Source of the DNA: an uncultured Thalassolituus sp.
GTDB taxonomy: Bacteria; Pseudomonadota; Gammaproteobacteria; Pseudomonadales; Oceanobacteraceae
Direction: 5' to 3'
DNA length: 17,510 bases
NCBI GenBank assembly: GCA_913054055.1
Contig: CAJXIT010000026.1
Coordinates: 1 to 17,510 of the forward strand
Shown: piece by piece, positions 1 to 6,789 of the stretch
How the letters are laid out: each line of letters opens with the position of its first letter
Numbering within the stretch: the stretch's first letter is position 1
Translations under genes and position numbers: made by a program
The notes under the pieces: generated by a model
Told to the model about the DNA's origin: nothing
The model's input: the letters and a program-made list of their open reading frames with translations, nothing else
Database searches by the model: none

Positions 1-1332
1 ATTGCCTCTTTTTGTTGTGAAAAAAGGTTCAAAAATTTTGTTTAGTACACTTTCTTCCATGCCCTTACCATCATCTTTGAATACGTAAATAACGTTATTT
101 TCTTTCAGTGATACGGTTAAATTTATACTGCCTTGCTCTTCTACTTCATACGCATGATTTAGACTATTCATGATTAAATTTGTTGTGATTTGTGAAAAAG
201 CCCCTGGGAATGTTTCAATGATGATGTCTTCTTCGCAGTCCACTAAAACGGATACTTGATAGCGACGTAAGTGAGGCTTAAGTGTGTAGATGGTTTCTTC
301 TAAGTACTCTTTTAAATTTATGGATCTAATCTCGTCATGACTTTGATCGGCGCTGACTTGTTTGAAGTTGGTCATTAACTCATTTGCACGGTTCAAATTA
401 GCAGTGAGTAGCTTTAACCCATCATTAAACTGCCCGATAAAGTCTTCCATTCTAGATTTTGTGAGCGTGCCATCCGTGAAGCTGTTTTGAAGTTTTCCTA
501 GTTCATCTTGTACATGGCTAGCACTGGTTTTGGCGACACCTAAAGGTGTGTTAATTTCATGAGAAATACCGGCAACTAACCCACCAAGCGAAGCCATCTT
601 TTCGCTTTCTACAAGTTGAGATTGCATGGCCATCAGTTCATTGTAGGCGGACTCTGCTTTTTCTTTTTCGCTGGTGAGCATTTGGTCGTGAAGTTTTTGC
701 TGCTGCTGGGCTTTATTAATGGTTTTATTCAGAGTGCCAATTTCATCTTGTTCTTCCCACATAATGGGCATGACGCTGCCATTGTCCTGAAACTCTTCAA
801 CATAATGATTCATCTCTTGTAATGGAATCACAACTCGACGTCTAAATACCCAAAAGACGCTTAAAAAGACACTTAATAGGGCAACAACCCCCATTGGTAC
901 TCGACTCCATAAAATGAATTTTAAACGTTCATTGTCTAATTGCACTTTATACGATGCCACAATGACACCAATATACAGTTCTTCATAAATAATGGGTTGG
1001 CTATGCAGTGTGACCCCGGTTTCGGCATGCTCACAGCCTACGGGGGATGATTCTTTTAAGGCGGTATCTGACACCAGCTCAATACATTGAATATAGGGAC
1101 TGATCGTGTTTTGTTGAAGGTAGTTGCTGATGAACTCTTGGTCTAAATTCCATGTGGGAATGGCCATGACTTCAGCAAGTTGAGTAATTTGTTCCATTAC
1201 CCGGGACTGCTGAGTGTGATTGAGACTGCGGGTCTCTAAATACACCAAGGCGCCAGCATATAATACCCCCGCCAATAGGGCGATTGGCAGAGAAATGAAG
1301 AACAGGCGTTTTGCTAATGAGGTATTGCTCAT
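1..1332 (-). CDS. Membrane sensor histidine kinase (3' end beyond window)
   Basis: The reading frame is open from an ATG at 1332 to the left edge (444 codons) and has no stop, so the protein is partial at its C-terminus. A first membrane segment spans about residues 10-31. An extracytoplasmic sensor region of roughly 105 residues follows, then a second membrane segment at about 139-163. Next comes a HAMP-like linker containing DEIGTLN and a glutamine-rich coiled stretch around 208-220. The phosphoacceptor H258 lies in the H box GISHEINTPLG. The ATPase domain shows an N box with N385 and N389, a G box DDGKG at 420-424 and an F box FEPFFTT at about 434. It should autophosphorylate at H258 and pass phosphate to a response regulator, but none is visible in the window. 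The ligand cannot be told from sequence. The start has only a weak Shine-Dalgarno sequence, and it was chosen because the membrane segment follows directly. Confidence 0.93.
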   Translation of the reverse strand, partial: MSNTSLAKRLFFISLPIALLAGVLYAGALVYLETRSLNHTQQSRVMEQITQLAEVMAIPTWNLDQEFISNYLQQNTISPYIQCIELVSDTALKESSPVGCEHAETGVTLHSQPIIYEELYIGVIVASYKVQLDNERLKFILWSRVPMGVVALLSVFLSVFWVFRRRVVIPLQEMNHYVEEFQDNGSVMPIMWEEQDEIGTLNKTINKAQQQQKLHDQMLTSEKEKAESAYNELMAMQSQLVESEKMASLGGLVAGISHEINTPLGVAKTSASHVQDELGKLQNSFTDGTLTKSRMEDFIGQFNDGLKLLTANLNRANELMTNFKQVSADQSHDEIRSINLKEYLEETIYTLKPHLRRYQVSVLVDCEEDIIIETFPGAFSQITTNLIMNSLNHAYEVEEQGSINLTVSLKENNVIYVFKDDGKGMEESVLNKIFEPFFTTKRGN

Positions 1333-1570
1333 TTTAAAAGCCAGAATCAATCCAGTTTGATAGGTAAAGCATCAGTATCCTATAAGTGAATGCCTGTATT
1401 TATATGATTAAGGTTAGGTGTAAAGCGGGATATGGGCCAATTCTAATGGGAAAATCATGTTCGTATTGTCCAACAAAAGGACTGTAAGGGTGCATTGCGC
1501 CAAATTTTAAGAGTAGAATGGGTTCAGATACAAATATTGACCTCAATATAAAAATAACAAAGGCAATGAA
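1333..1570. other. Divergent intergenic region, kinase / fatty acyl-CoA reductase
   Basis: This 238-base AT-rich spacer holds the 5' ends of two divergent genes and must contain both promoters. I see no RNA gene and no convincing small reading frame in it. A short inverted repeat, GTCC-aacaaaa-GGAC at 1468-1482, lies about 90 bases before the reductase start. It is too short to call an operator or a hairpin with confidence. Confidence 0.6.
1357..1386 (+). promoter_or_regulatory. Candidate sigma-70 promoter for the reductase gene
   Basis: TTGATA at 1357-1362 and TATAAG at 1381-1386 are 18 bases apart, each with limited mismatch to the consensus boxes. Transcription would begin near 1393 and leave a leader of about 175 bases before the ATG at 1571, which is long. 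TAGAAT at 1514-1519 is a possible nearer -10 box but lacks a good -35. This is a pattern match only. Confidence 0.3.
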
Positions 1571-3133
1571 ATGAATCAGGCGTCCCTTCTTTCTGTTGTG
1601 GGCCAGTTATCTGGCAAGCAAGTGTTCATCACAGGTGTGACTGGCTTTCTTGGAAAGGCCATTGTTGAAAAACTTCTTAGAGAAGTACCTGAAATCGGAA
1701 AAATCCATATTTTAGCTCGTGGCAATCAATCTCAATCTGCTCAGCAACGTTGTATGGCTGATGTGTTTGGATCTAGCCTATTTGACGTACTAAAACAGCA
1801 GTACGGTGATCATTACCACAGTTTTATCGCGGATAAGGTGAATGTGGTTGAAGGTGAGCTGACGGGTGCCTTATTTGGATTAGACAGTACTGAATTCGCA
1901 GCCATTGCCAATAATCTAGATTTGATCATTAATTCAGCCGCCAGCGTGAACTTTCGTGAAGCTATGGATCAGGCATTAGATATCAATACTCTGAGCCTTA
2001 ATAACATCATAGCCTTGGCTAACTATACTAGCCATGTGGATAACGTGACCCCAGTTATACAAGTATCTACTTGCTATGTGAATGGCTTTAATAAAGGTGA
2101 AATCTTAGAAGAAGTTTCAGCAGCGGCTTCAGGTCGAATACAGCCAACAGGTGATCGTACCTATGACGTGGCATCTGTGATTTCTTCTATTCAAACTAAA
2201 ATTGATGAGATAGGTAACCGCTTTCAGGAGTGTGAAGGTGGGCGCAGAAATCGCAATTATGAAGAGTCTTTAATTCAGCTTGGTATCAAAGAGTCTAGGG
2301 GTTACGGCTGGAACGATACCTACACCTTCACCAAATGGTTAGGTGAGCAGCTATTGATTCAAGGCTTAGGCAAAGAAAACTTAACCATTCTACGCCCATC
2401 TATCATTGAAAGTACCCTATCTTCGCCTGTTCCTGGCTGGGTTGAAGGTGTAAAAGTGGCCGATGCCTTGATTTATGCTTATGCCAAAGGGCGTGTGAAT
2501 ATCTTCCCTGGGGATGACAAAGGCATACTTGATGTGATTCCAGTGGATTTGGTGGCCAATGCAGCTTTGTTAAGTGCGGCTGAAATTCTAGAGGACAGCC
2601 AAGGGGTCAGAATTTATCAGTGTTGCAGTGGTAGTTCGAATCCAATTCGATTAAAACAATTTATTGATCACCTTATGAGTGCCTGCAATCAACAATATCA
2701 CGCTTTACCCAAGCTATTTGCTAAAAAGCCCAATGCAAATTTTAAAACTGTGAGCACGCAAAAATTTGCTTTGTATATGATGGCATTAACCAGTTTTACT
2801 TGGTTGAAAACCATCGTTGGACGAGTATTGGGCTCTAACAATGCCTCTGACCTCATGGCTAAGGCTAAAACTACTGCCAGCCTTGCTATGATTTTTGGGT
2901 TTTATACCGCTGCAAAATATCAATTTGATAGTCGTAAACTGGAAGCATTACAAACTCGCTTCACTAAACAAGATCAGCTTTTATTTAATGTGAATGCTAA
3001 TTGCTTTGATTGGAAGCATTATCTAAGTGATATCCATTTACCGGGCTTGCATAAATATGCGCTAGCAGGGAAATCTGAATTGGTGAAAAGGCCGACCCAT
3101 GAACAGAAAACAACGGAGAAAAAAGCCGCTTAA
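1571..3133 (+). CDS. Alcohol-forming fatty acyl-CoA reductase (FAR), SDR superfamily
   Basis: The 520-residue protein has the layout of the fatty acyl-CoA reductase / male-sterility family. An N-terminal Rossmann domain has the NADPH motif TGVTGFLG at residues 21-28. The catalytic YxxxK pair is Y251 and K255. A C-terminal sterile-type domain of about 370-495 contains the characteristic FD pair in YQFDSRKLEAL. The family reduces long-chain acyl-CoA, via the aldehyde, to fatty alcohol with NADPH. In Marinobacter-type marine bacteria the alcohol feeds wax ester synthesis. Length and domain order fit the bacterial enzymes of about 510 residues. The last 20 residues are basic and low in hydrophobics. 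An AAGG ribosome site lies at 1560-1563. The gene stands alone, divergent from the kinase and closed by a terminator. No wax ester synthase is in the window, so the end product is inferred. A related aldehyde or polyketide reductase is less likely. Confidence 0.85.
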   Translation: MNQASLLSVVGQLSGKQVFITGVTGFLGKAIVEKLLREVPEIGKIHILARGNQSQSAQQRCMADVFGSSLFDVLKQQYGDHYHSFIADKVNVVEGELTGALFGLDSTEFAAIANNLDLIINSAASVNFREAMDQALDINTLSLNNIIALANYTSHVDNVTPVIQVSTCYVNGFNKGEILEEVSAAASGRIQPTGDRTYDVASVISSIQTKIDEIGNRFQECEGGRRNRNYEESLIQLGIKESRGYGWNDTYTFTKWLGEQLLIQGLGKENLTILRPSIIESTLSSPVPGWVEGVKVADALIYAYAKGRVNIFPGDDKGILDVIPVDLVANAALLSAAEILEDSQGVRIYQCCSGSSNPIRLKQFIDHLMSACNQQYHALPKLFAKKPNANFKTVSTQKFALYMMALTSFTWLKTIVGRVLGSNNASDLMAKAKTTASLAMIFGFYTAAKYQFDSRKLEALQTRFTKQDQLLFNVNANCFDWKHYLSDIHLPGLHKYALAGKSELVKRPTHEQKTTEKKAA

Positions 3134-3158
3134 TTCTTCAGTTTGTCATAGCGCAACC

Positions 3159-3193
3159 AACAAAAAAGCAGGCTGTTAGCCTGCTTTTTTGTT
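3159..3193. terminator. Bidirectional intrinsic terminator between convergent genes
   Basis: A perfect stem pairs 3162-3173 with 3179-3190 around a five-base loop (TGTTA), and flanking A/T pairs extend it to 3159-3193. The GC-rich core is GCAGGC/GCCTGC. It is flanked by a run of A on the left and a run of T on the right, so it can stop transcription in both directions. It lies 25 bases after the reductase stop and 25 bases after the trmO stop. Confidence 0.93.
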
Positions 3194-3218
3194 TTTAAAT
3201 GATTCAATATTTGAACGA

Positions 3219-3923
3219 TCATTCTAAACCAAGTACTTGAATATAGACTTGCTTGTTTTCAAGTAAATAACGCCAAGTGACATTACTGTTATTAAGCTTA
3301 GCCCCATAGATACGTTCGCTGTCTACTTCATGGAAGGCGGGTTTGGGATCCTGCTCCAGTACCTGTTCGATGAATGTTATATCCTCGTTTCTTTCTTTTA
3401 TCTGTTGTAATGCGAGCTCTGTAAACTTGACTTTAAGTGTTTCCGGTGCATTTTGCGCAAAGGGGTAATGGGCAAGAGGGAGGTTATCACTATATGGAAT
3501 GTAAGGTTTAACATCTATGATGGGGGTCCCATCAATTAAATCCAAGCCACTCACATTTAGCACCACACTCTTTTGGTTATTTTGCATTTCGATTTCAATG
3601 CTTTCAAGTGTGACGGCTGATAATCCTAGTGCATTGGGACGATGGGTAGCGCGTGTGGCAAATACGCCCATTTTTTCATTGCCACCTAGGCGGGGTGGAC
3701 GAACCTTGGGCTTCCAACCTTGCTTTAGGTTCTCGTGAAAAACAAACTCTAGCCAAATATGCGAACAATTCTCTAAACCGATAAACCCATCGGGGTGGTT
3801 GAATGGTTCAACAAATCTAATTTTTCCGGAGCCACTTTTGACTAAGCCACTTTGGCGTGGGGTCGCAAATTTTTCTTTGTAGCAGGATTCAACAAACGCT
3901 ACTGGGGTGATTTCAAATTTCAT
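3219..3923 (-). CDS. trmO: tRNA (N6-threonylcarbamoyladenosine-37-N6)-methyltransferase
   Basis: This 234-residue protein matches the TrmO (TsaA, UPF0066) family in length and motifs. Visible are the N-terminal PRQ element at 22-24 and the long conserved block from R75 to N97 (RPPRLGG, then GVFATRATHRPN). A second block at 126-144 starts with GLDLIDGTP. In Escherichia coli the enzyme uses S-adenosylmethionine to methylate t6A at position 37 of threonine tRNA, which fine-tunes decoding next to the anticodon. The N-terminal beta-barrel domain holds the SAM site, and the smaller C-terminal part is more variable, as here. The start ATG at 3923 gives the usual family length, although its Shine-Dalgarno sequence is weak. 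It is separated from the upstream diguanylate cyclase by a terminator and so probably has its own promoter between 3924 and 3990. I found no clear boxes there. Confidence 0.93.
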   Translation of the reverse strand: MKFEITPVAFVESCYKEKFATPRQSGLVKSGSGKIRFVEPFNHPDGFIGLENCSHIWLEFVFHENLKQGWKPKVRPPRLGGNEKMGVFATRATHRPNALGLSAVTLESIEIEMQNNQKSVVLNVSGLDLIDGTPIIDVKPYIPYSDNLPLAHYPFAQNAPETLKVKFTELALQQIKERNEDITFIEQVLEQDPKPAFHEVDSERIYGAKLNNSNVTWRYLLENKQVYIQVLGLE

Positions 3924-3990
3924 GTACCGATTTTAACTGGCCATTTGCTTTGGGGCCATCAACTTATTTCAGGATGGGCCAACAGACATG

Positions 3991-4018
3991 AAAAAAGCCA
4001 TCATGTGATGGCTTTTTA
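3991..4018 (-). terminator. Intrinsic terminator after the diguanylate cyclase gene
   Basis: An inverted repeat pairs 3992-4003 with 4006-4017 (core GCCATCA/TGATGGC). Read on the minus strand it ends in a run of T. It starts 26 bases beyond the stop codon of the GGDEF gene. The apex is tight, so the true loop is probably four bases (ATGT). The A and T runs are symmetrical, so it could also stop stray plus-strand transcription. Confidence 0.88.
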
Positions 4019-4043
4019 TTTGGAAAGGGGTTGTGAGAAATGA

Positions 4044-4979
4044 TTAATCACACAATTCAGCGGCTTCTTGCTTTTCCCCCACAATGACTTTATTGCGGCC
4101 AGTATCTTTTGCTTTATATAGTGCTTGGTCGGCGCGTCTTAAGATGTCTTTTACATTATCGTCAGGATGCAGCAGCGCAAGACCAGAACTGATAGTGGCT
4201 TGTAACACCCCTTGATCTGTTTCTATGCAAAGGTCCGAGATTCCCATTCTGATTCGCTCGGCAATCAATCTTGCATTGCCCACATTGGCATTATTTAACA
4301 GCACAACAAATTCTTCGCCACCATAGCGGAAGCAAATGTCCGTTTGGCGAATGCATTTTTGTATGGTTTTTACCACGGCTTTTAATACTTCATCGCCAAC
4401 AAGGTGGCCAAAGGTGTCATTTATGGCTTTAAAGTGATCTAAATCCAGCATTAATAAGCTAAGTTCATAATCATGGCGCTTGGCTAGCTCCATTTCTCGA
4501 CTTAAATTGTCATCTAAAGCAATGCGGTTACCTGCACCGGTTAGTGGGTCTTTAAAGGCTTGGTCTAAGGCTGCCCGATAGCGCATGGCATTTCTTAGTG
4601 GGTAAACTAGGGTGCCCATTAAGGCTTCTAGGTTTGCTAATTCGTGCTCTCTAAAGCGTGTATTGCGATAAAAAGTGATGTCTCCTAGCTTTTCACTCTG
4701 AGCTTTTAATTGGTAGCTAGATGAGTGTGGTCCTTTATGCCCAATGCTGAAGTCGATGTTATTTTCAGTATTTTCAAAGTGTAAACCATCAATTAATACC
4801 GCTGCCGCAATTTCCCGTTGAAATACCGTCAGCAATGTTTGGTAATCCAAAGAGGTTTGTAAAAAAGTAGCCAAACGTACCAAAATATCACTTTTGATCT
4901 GTGGTTTTGCCGCCAACTCTGAATAAGGCGTTAGCTTGTCACTTTGTGCAGCTGAAAAATTTGAAACCTGAGTCGCCAT
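4044..4979 (-). CDS. GGDEF-domain diguanylate cyclase
   Basis: The 311-residue soluble protein ends in a complete GGDEF domain (about 143-298), which makes cyclic di-GMP from two GTP. The active-site loop is GGEEF at 220-224, preceded by RYGG. The allosteric inhibition site RxxD is intact as RQTD at 211-214, exactly five residues upstream, so product feedback is expected. The first 135 residues look like a small sensor domain of GAF type, ending in a helix that leads into the GGDEF fold. That assignment is weaker and no ligand residues can be named. There is no membrane segment. The ATG at 4979 has a GAGG ribosome site upstream. A GGDEF gene of nearly the same size (PA3177) lies at the equivalent place near yciK in Pseudomonas aeruginosa, so this may be its counterpart. 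A candidate sigma-54 promoter lies just upstream and a terminator follows. Confidence 0.92.
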   Translation of the reverse strand: MATQVSNFSAAQSDKLTPYSELAAKPQIKSDILVRLATFLQTSLDYQTLLTVFQREIAAAVLIDGLHFENTENNIDFSIGHKGPHSSSYQLKAQSEKLGDITFYRNTRFREHELANLEALMGTLVYPLRNAMRYRAALDQAFKDPLTGAGNRIALDDNLSREMELAKRHDYELSLLMLDLDHFKAINDTFGHLVGDEVLKAVVKTIQKCIRQTDICFRYGGEEFVVLLNNANVGNARLIAERIRMGISDLCIETDQGVLQATISSGLALLHPDDNVKDILRRADQALYKAKDTGRNKVIVGEKQEAAELCD

Positions 4980-5017
4980 CTGGGGACCTCAATAATACTA
5001 TTTCGACAGTAGGGTAT

Positions 5018-5035
5018 AAGCGATATGCGTGCCAA
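5018..5035 (-). promoter_or_regulatory. Candidate sigma-54 (RpoN) promoter for the diguanylate cyclase gene
   Basis: Read on the minus strand, 5035 to 5018 is TTGGCACG-CATA-TCGC-TT. This has the -24 GG and -12 GC exactly ten bases apart and differs from the TGGCACG-N4-TTGC consensus at one position of the -12 box. Transcription would start near 5008, leaving a leader of about 30 bases that contains the GAGG ribosome site. No equally good sigma-70 boxes are present in the same stretch. An enhancer-binding site was not identified. Confidence 0.5.
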
Positions 5036-5207
5036 AGTTTAGAAAACATACTTTTTTCTTTTAAATCAGTAGGTTAGGGTCTTTTTGTAAGTAAATGTAA
5101 ATGCACGTTTTGAAATTGACACTTTTATGTGGGGGGGATTTTCTTAAAGTGACGGAAAATTGAATGCTATCTACCGAATAACTGGTGGTTTTTTTGGCGC
5201 TTTTAAA

Positions 5208-5245
5208 CTAAAACGGCTGCTAATAGGAATTGGCAGCCGCTTTAG
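5208..5245 (-). terminator. Probable terminator of the mtaD-ubiG-mupP-yciK operon
   Basis: A seven-base GC-rich stem (5214-5220 with 5233-5239) extends past one mismatch by five further pairs (5208-5212 with 5241-5245), with a 12-base loop. It begins 11 bases after the yciK stop. On the minus strand it is followed by an interrupted T-rich stretch, so it is a weaker terminator than the other two. Confidence 0.65.
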
Positions 5246-5255
5246 TGTGAATTTT

Positions 5256-5999
5256 TTAGCGCGTAAGAGGAATGTCTAGGGCTTGACCATTAATATGACG
5301 GCTATCTGGCCCCATCAGGTAGATATAATCCTCTACTAGGTCTTCAGGGGTTTTTACATTTGCTGGGTTTTCAGCTGGGTAAGCTTCAGCACGCATGGTG
5401 GTGCGGGTTGCCCCTGGGTTAATGGTATTTGTACGAACATTGCTGACGTTTTCCAGCTCAATGGCCATGGTTTGCATTAGGCCTTCGATGGCAAATTTAC
5501 TGACGGCATAAGCCCCCCAAAATGCTTTACTTTTACGCCCCACGCTTGAGCTGGTGAATAAGATCGAAGCGTCATCAGGGGATTCTACCATAACTGGTAG
5601 TAGTGTACGGGCCATTAAGAACTGGCTGTTCACATTAATGTTCATCATCTTGTTCCATGTTTGCCAGTTGTAGTTGGCAATTGGGGTACGTGCGCCCAGC
5701 ATGGCGGCGTTGAGCAGTAGGCCATCTAAGCGACCAAACTCATTGCCAATCATGTCTCTTAACTGAAAGTAGGCTTCTTCTGGGGCCGTTTCTAAATCAA
5801 AGGCAACGATCACTGGCTCCGGCAAACCTTTTGCCATGAAGTCATCGTAGACTTCATTCAGCATGTCTTCGGTGCGAGCAAGTAGAATAACGGTGGCCCC
5901 AGACTCTGCAAAACCATAGGCAGCCGTTTTGCCTATGCCATAACTGGCTCCTGTCACTAAAATGACACGGTTTTGAAGCGTTTTGGCGATTTCAGTCAT
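5256..5999 (-). CDS. yciK: YciK-type short-chain dehydrogenase/reductase
   Basis: This 247-residue classical SDR enzyme has the cofactor motif TGASYGIG at residues 16-23 and NAA of the NAG motif at about 97-99. The catalytic serine lies in the FTSSS stretch (about 151) and the YxxxK pair is Y164 and K168. Family members bind NAD(P)H, but the physiological substrate of YciK is not established. Length agrees with the Escherichia coli protein. I chose the ATG at 5999: the frame continues to a TTG at 6023, but the shorter form begins a few residues before the Rossmann strand as in relatives, and a GGA lies upstream of it. It is the last gene of a four-gene operon and follows mupP by 87 bases. The same mupP-yciK order occurs in Pseudomonas. 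Confidence 0.85.
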   Translation of the reverse strand: MTEIAKTLQNRVILVTGASYGIGKTAAYGFAESGATVILLARTEDMLNEVYDDFMAKGLPEPVIVAFDLETAPEEAYFQLRDMIGNEFGRLDGLLLNAAMLGARTPIANYNWQTWNKMMNINVNSQFLMARTLLPVMVESPDDASILFTSSSVGRKSKAFWGAYAVSKFAIEGLMQTMAIELENVSNVRTNTINPGATRTTMRAEAYPAENPANVKTPEDLVEDYIYLMGPDSRHINGQALDIPLTR

Positions 6000-6039
6000 A
6001 AGGTGTTCCAATCTGTCGAGCAATTATTAATATCTATCT

Positions 6040-6074
6040 GCCGCTTGCGGTCAGGGCTTGCCGCTAATGGCGGC
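6040..6074. repeat. Two adjacent small palindromes between mupP and yciK
   Basis: Within the 87-base gap, CCGC-TT-GCGG (6041-6050) is followed by GCCGC-TAATG-GCGGC (6060-6074). The hexamer GCCGCT begins both units (6040 and 6060), so the pair looks like a short REP-like element. There is no T run on the minus strand after it, so it is unlikely to be a full terminator. It could stabilise mRNA ends or dampen yciK expression. Confidence 0.45.
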
Positions 6075-6086
6075 TTATATGTTCAA

Positions 6087-6773
6087 TTATTTACAGGATT
6101 TCAATAAATCCATTAATAGTTCAGTCAGTGCTTGGCTGGTGTTAACGGTCCAGTCGGCTTGCCATGAAAGGGCTTCGTTTTCACTGTGCACATAACCATA
6201 ACCTGCCGCGATGGTTTTCATGTTGGCATTCTTGCCTGCATCTATGTCTCGGATATGATCTCCCACATATAAACATTCTTCTGGAGATACGCTTAATTCT
6301 TGGCAGGCTTTTAACATGGGTTCTGCATTGGGTTTAGGGTGTTGCACGTCATCAGCACATACTAATGATGATAGCGAATGATCTAATCCTAATTTGCTTA
6401 ACAGCAGCTCTGAAAACTTTCTAGGTTTATTGGTCACAATGCCCCAAGGGATGTGTTGCTCATTGCACCAGTTAATCAGCTTATCTAATGAATCAAATAA
6501 ACGGCTTTCGCGGCAAATGTTTTGGGTGTAGATGTCCAAAAAACGCTGCTTTTTTTCTTCAAAGCCCTGATCACCTTCTTTAATATTGAAGGCCAATCCA
6601 ACCATTGCTCGAGCACCATCACTCACTACTTTTCTGATTTCCAGGTTGTCCAGTGGTGCAAGCTGATATTCCGCTCTCAGATCGTTTAGGCAAACCATAA
6701 AGTCAGGGGCGGTATCAATTAAGGTGCCGTCTAAATCAAATAAGACAGCGGTAAATTGTTGATTCGTTTTCAT
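6087..6773 (-). CDS. mupP: HAD-family phosphatase, probably MurNAc-6-phosphate phosphatase
   Basis: The 228-residue protein is a complete haloacid-dehalogenase phosphatase with a helical cap. Motif I is FDLDGTLID with nucleophile D13 and acid D15. Motif II is VTNKP with T114, and motif III has K147 in HPKPNAEP. Motif IV is GDHIRDIDAG with D172 and D176. These features do not separate MupP from phosphoglycolate phosphatase (Gph). I prefer MupP because the ubiG-mupP-yciK order is that of Pseudomonas, where MupP removes the phosphate from N-acetylmuramic acid 6-phosphate in the AmgK/MurU peptidoglycan recycling route. It begins 13 bases after the ubiG stop and has no clear Shine-Dalgarno sequence, which suggests translational coupling to ubiG. 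AmgK and MurU are not in the window, so the specific substrate remains inferred. Confidence 0.82.
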   Translation of the reverse strand: MKTNQQFTAVLFDLDGTLIDTAPDFMVCLNDLRAEYQLAPLDNLEIRKVVSDGARAMVGLAFNIKEGDQGFEEKKQRFLDIYTQNICRESRLFDSLDKLINWCNEQHIPWGIVTNKPRKFSELLLSKLGLDHSLSSLVCADDVQHPKPNAEPMLKACQELSVSPEECLYVGDHIRDIDAGKNANMKTIAAGYGYVHSENEALSWQADWTVNTSQALTELLMDLLKSCK

Positions 6774-6789
6774 AAAAGGTTGACAACTA

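Larger units (their letters stand above)
4980..5255. other. Intergenic region upstream of the diguanylate cyclase
   Basis: This 276-base AT-rich spacer holds the candidate sigma-54 promoter at its left end and the terminator-like hairpin of yciK at its right end. A run of seven G lies at 5131-5137. No reading frame or RNA gene was recognised in between. Confidence 0.6.

Noticed and set aside
616..822. A 68-codon plus-strand frame rich in Phe and Leu
   Set aside because: It is antisense to the HAMP and coiled region of the kinase; the hydrophobic look comes from reverse-reading Lys/Glu codons.
3517..4043. Plus-strand frames over trmO and the following gap
   Set aside because: One is antisense to conserved trmO blocks and the other runs through a terminator hairpin; neither has a ribosome site.
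5116..5250. Possible small RNA: a perfect TTGACA at 5116-5121 followed by a hairpin at 5208-5245
   Set aside because: No acceptable -10 box lies 16-19 bases after it, and the hairpin is better explained as the yciK terminator on the other strand.
6000..6023. TTG start extending YciK by eight residues
   Set aside because: The ATG at 5999 gives the usual family length with the Rossmann strand close to the N-terminus.
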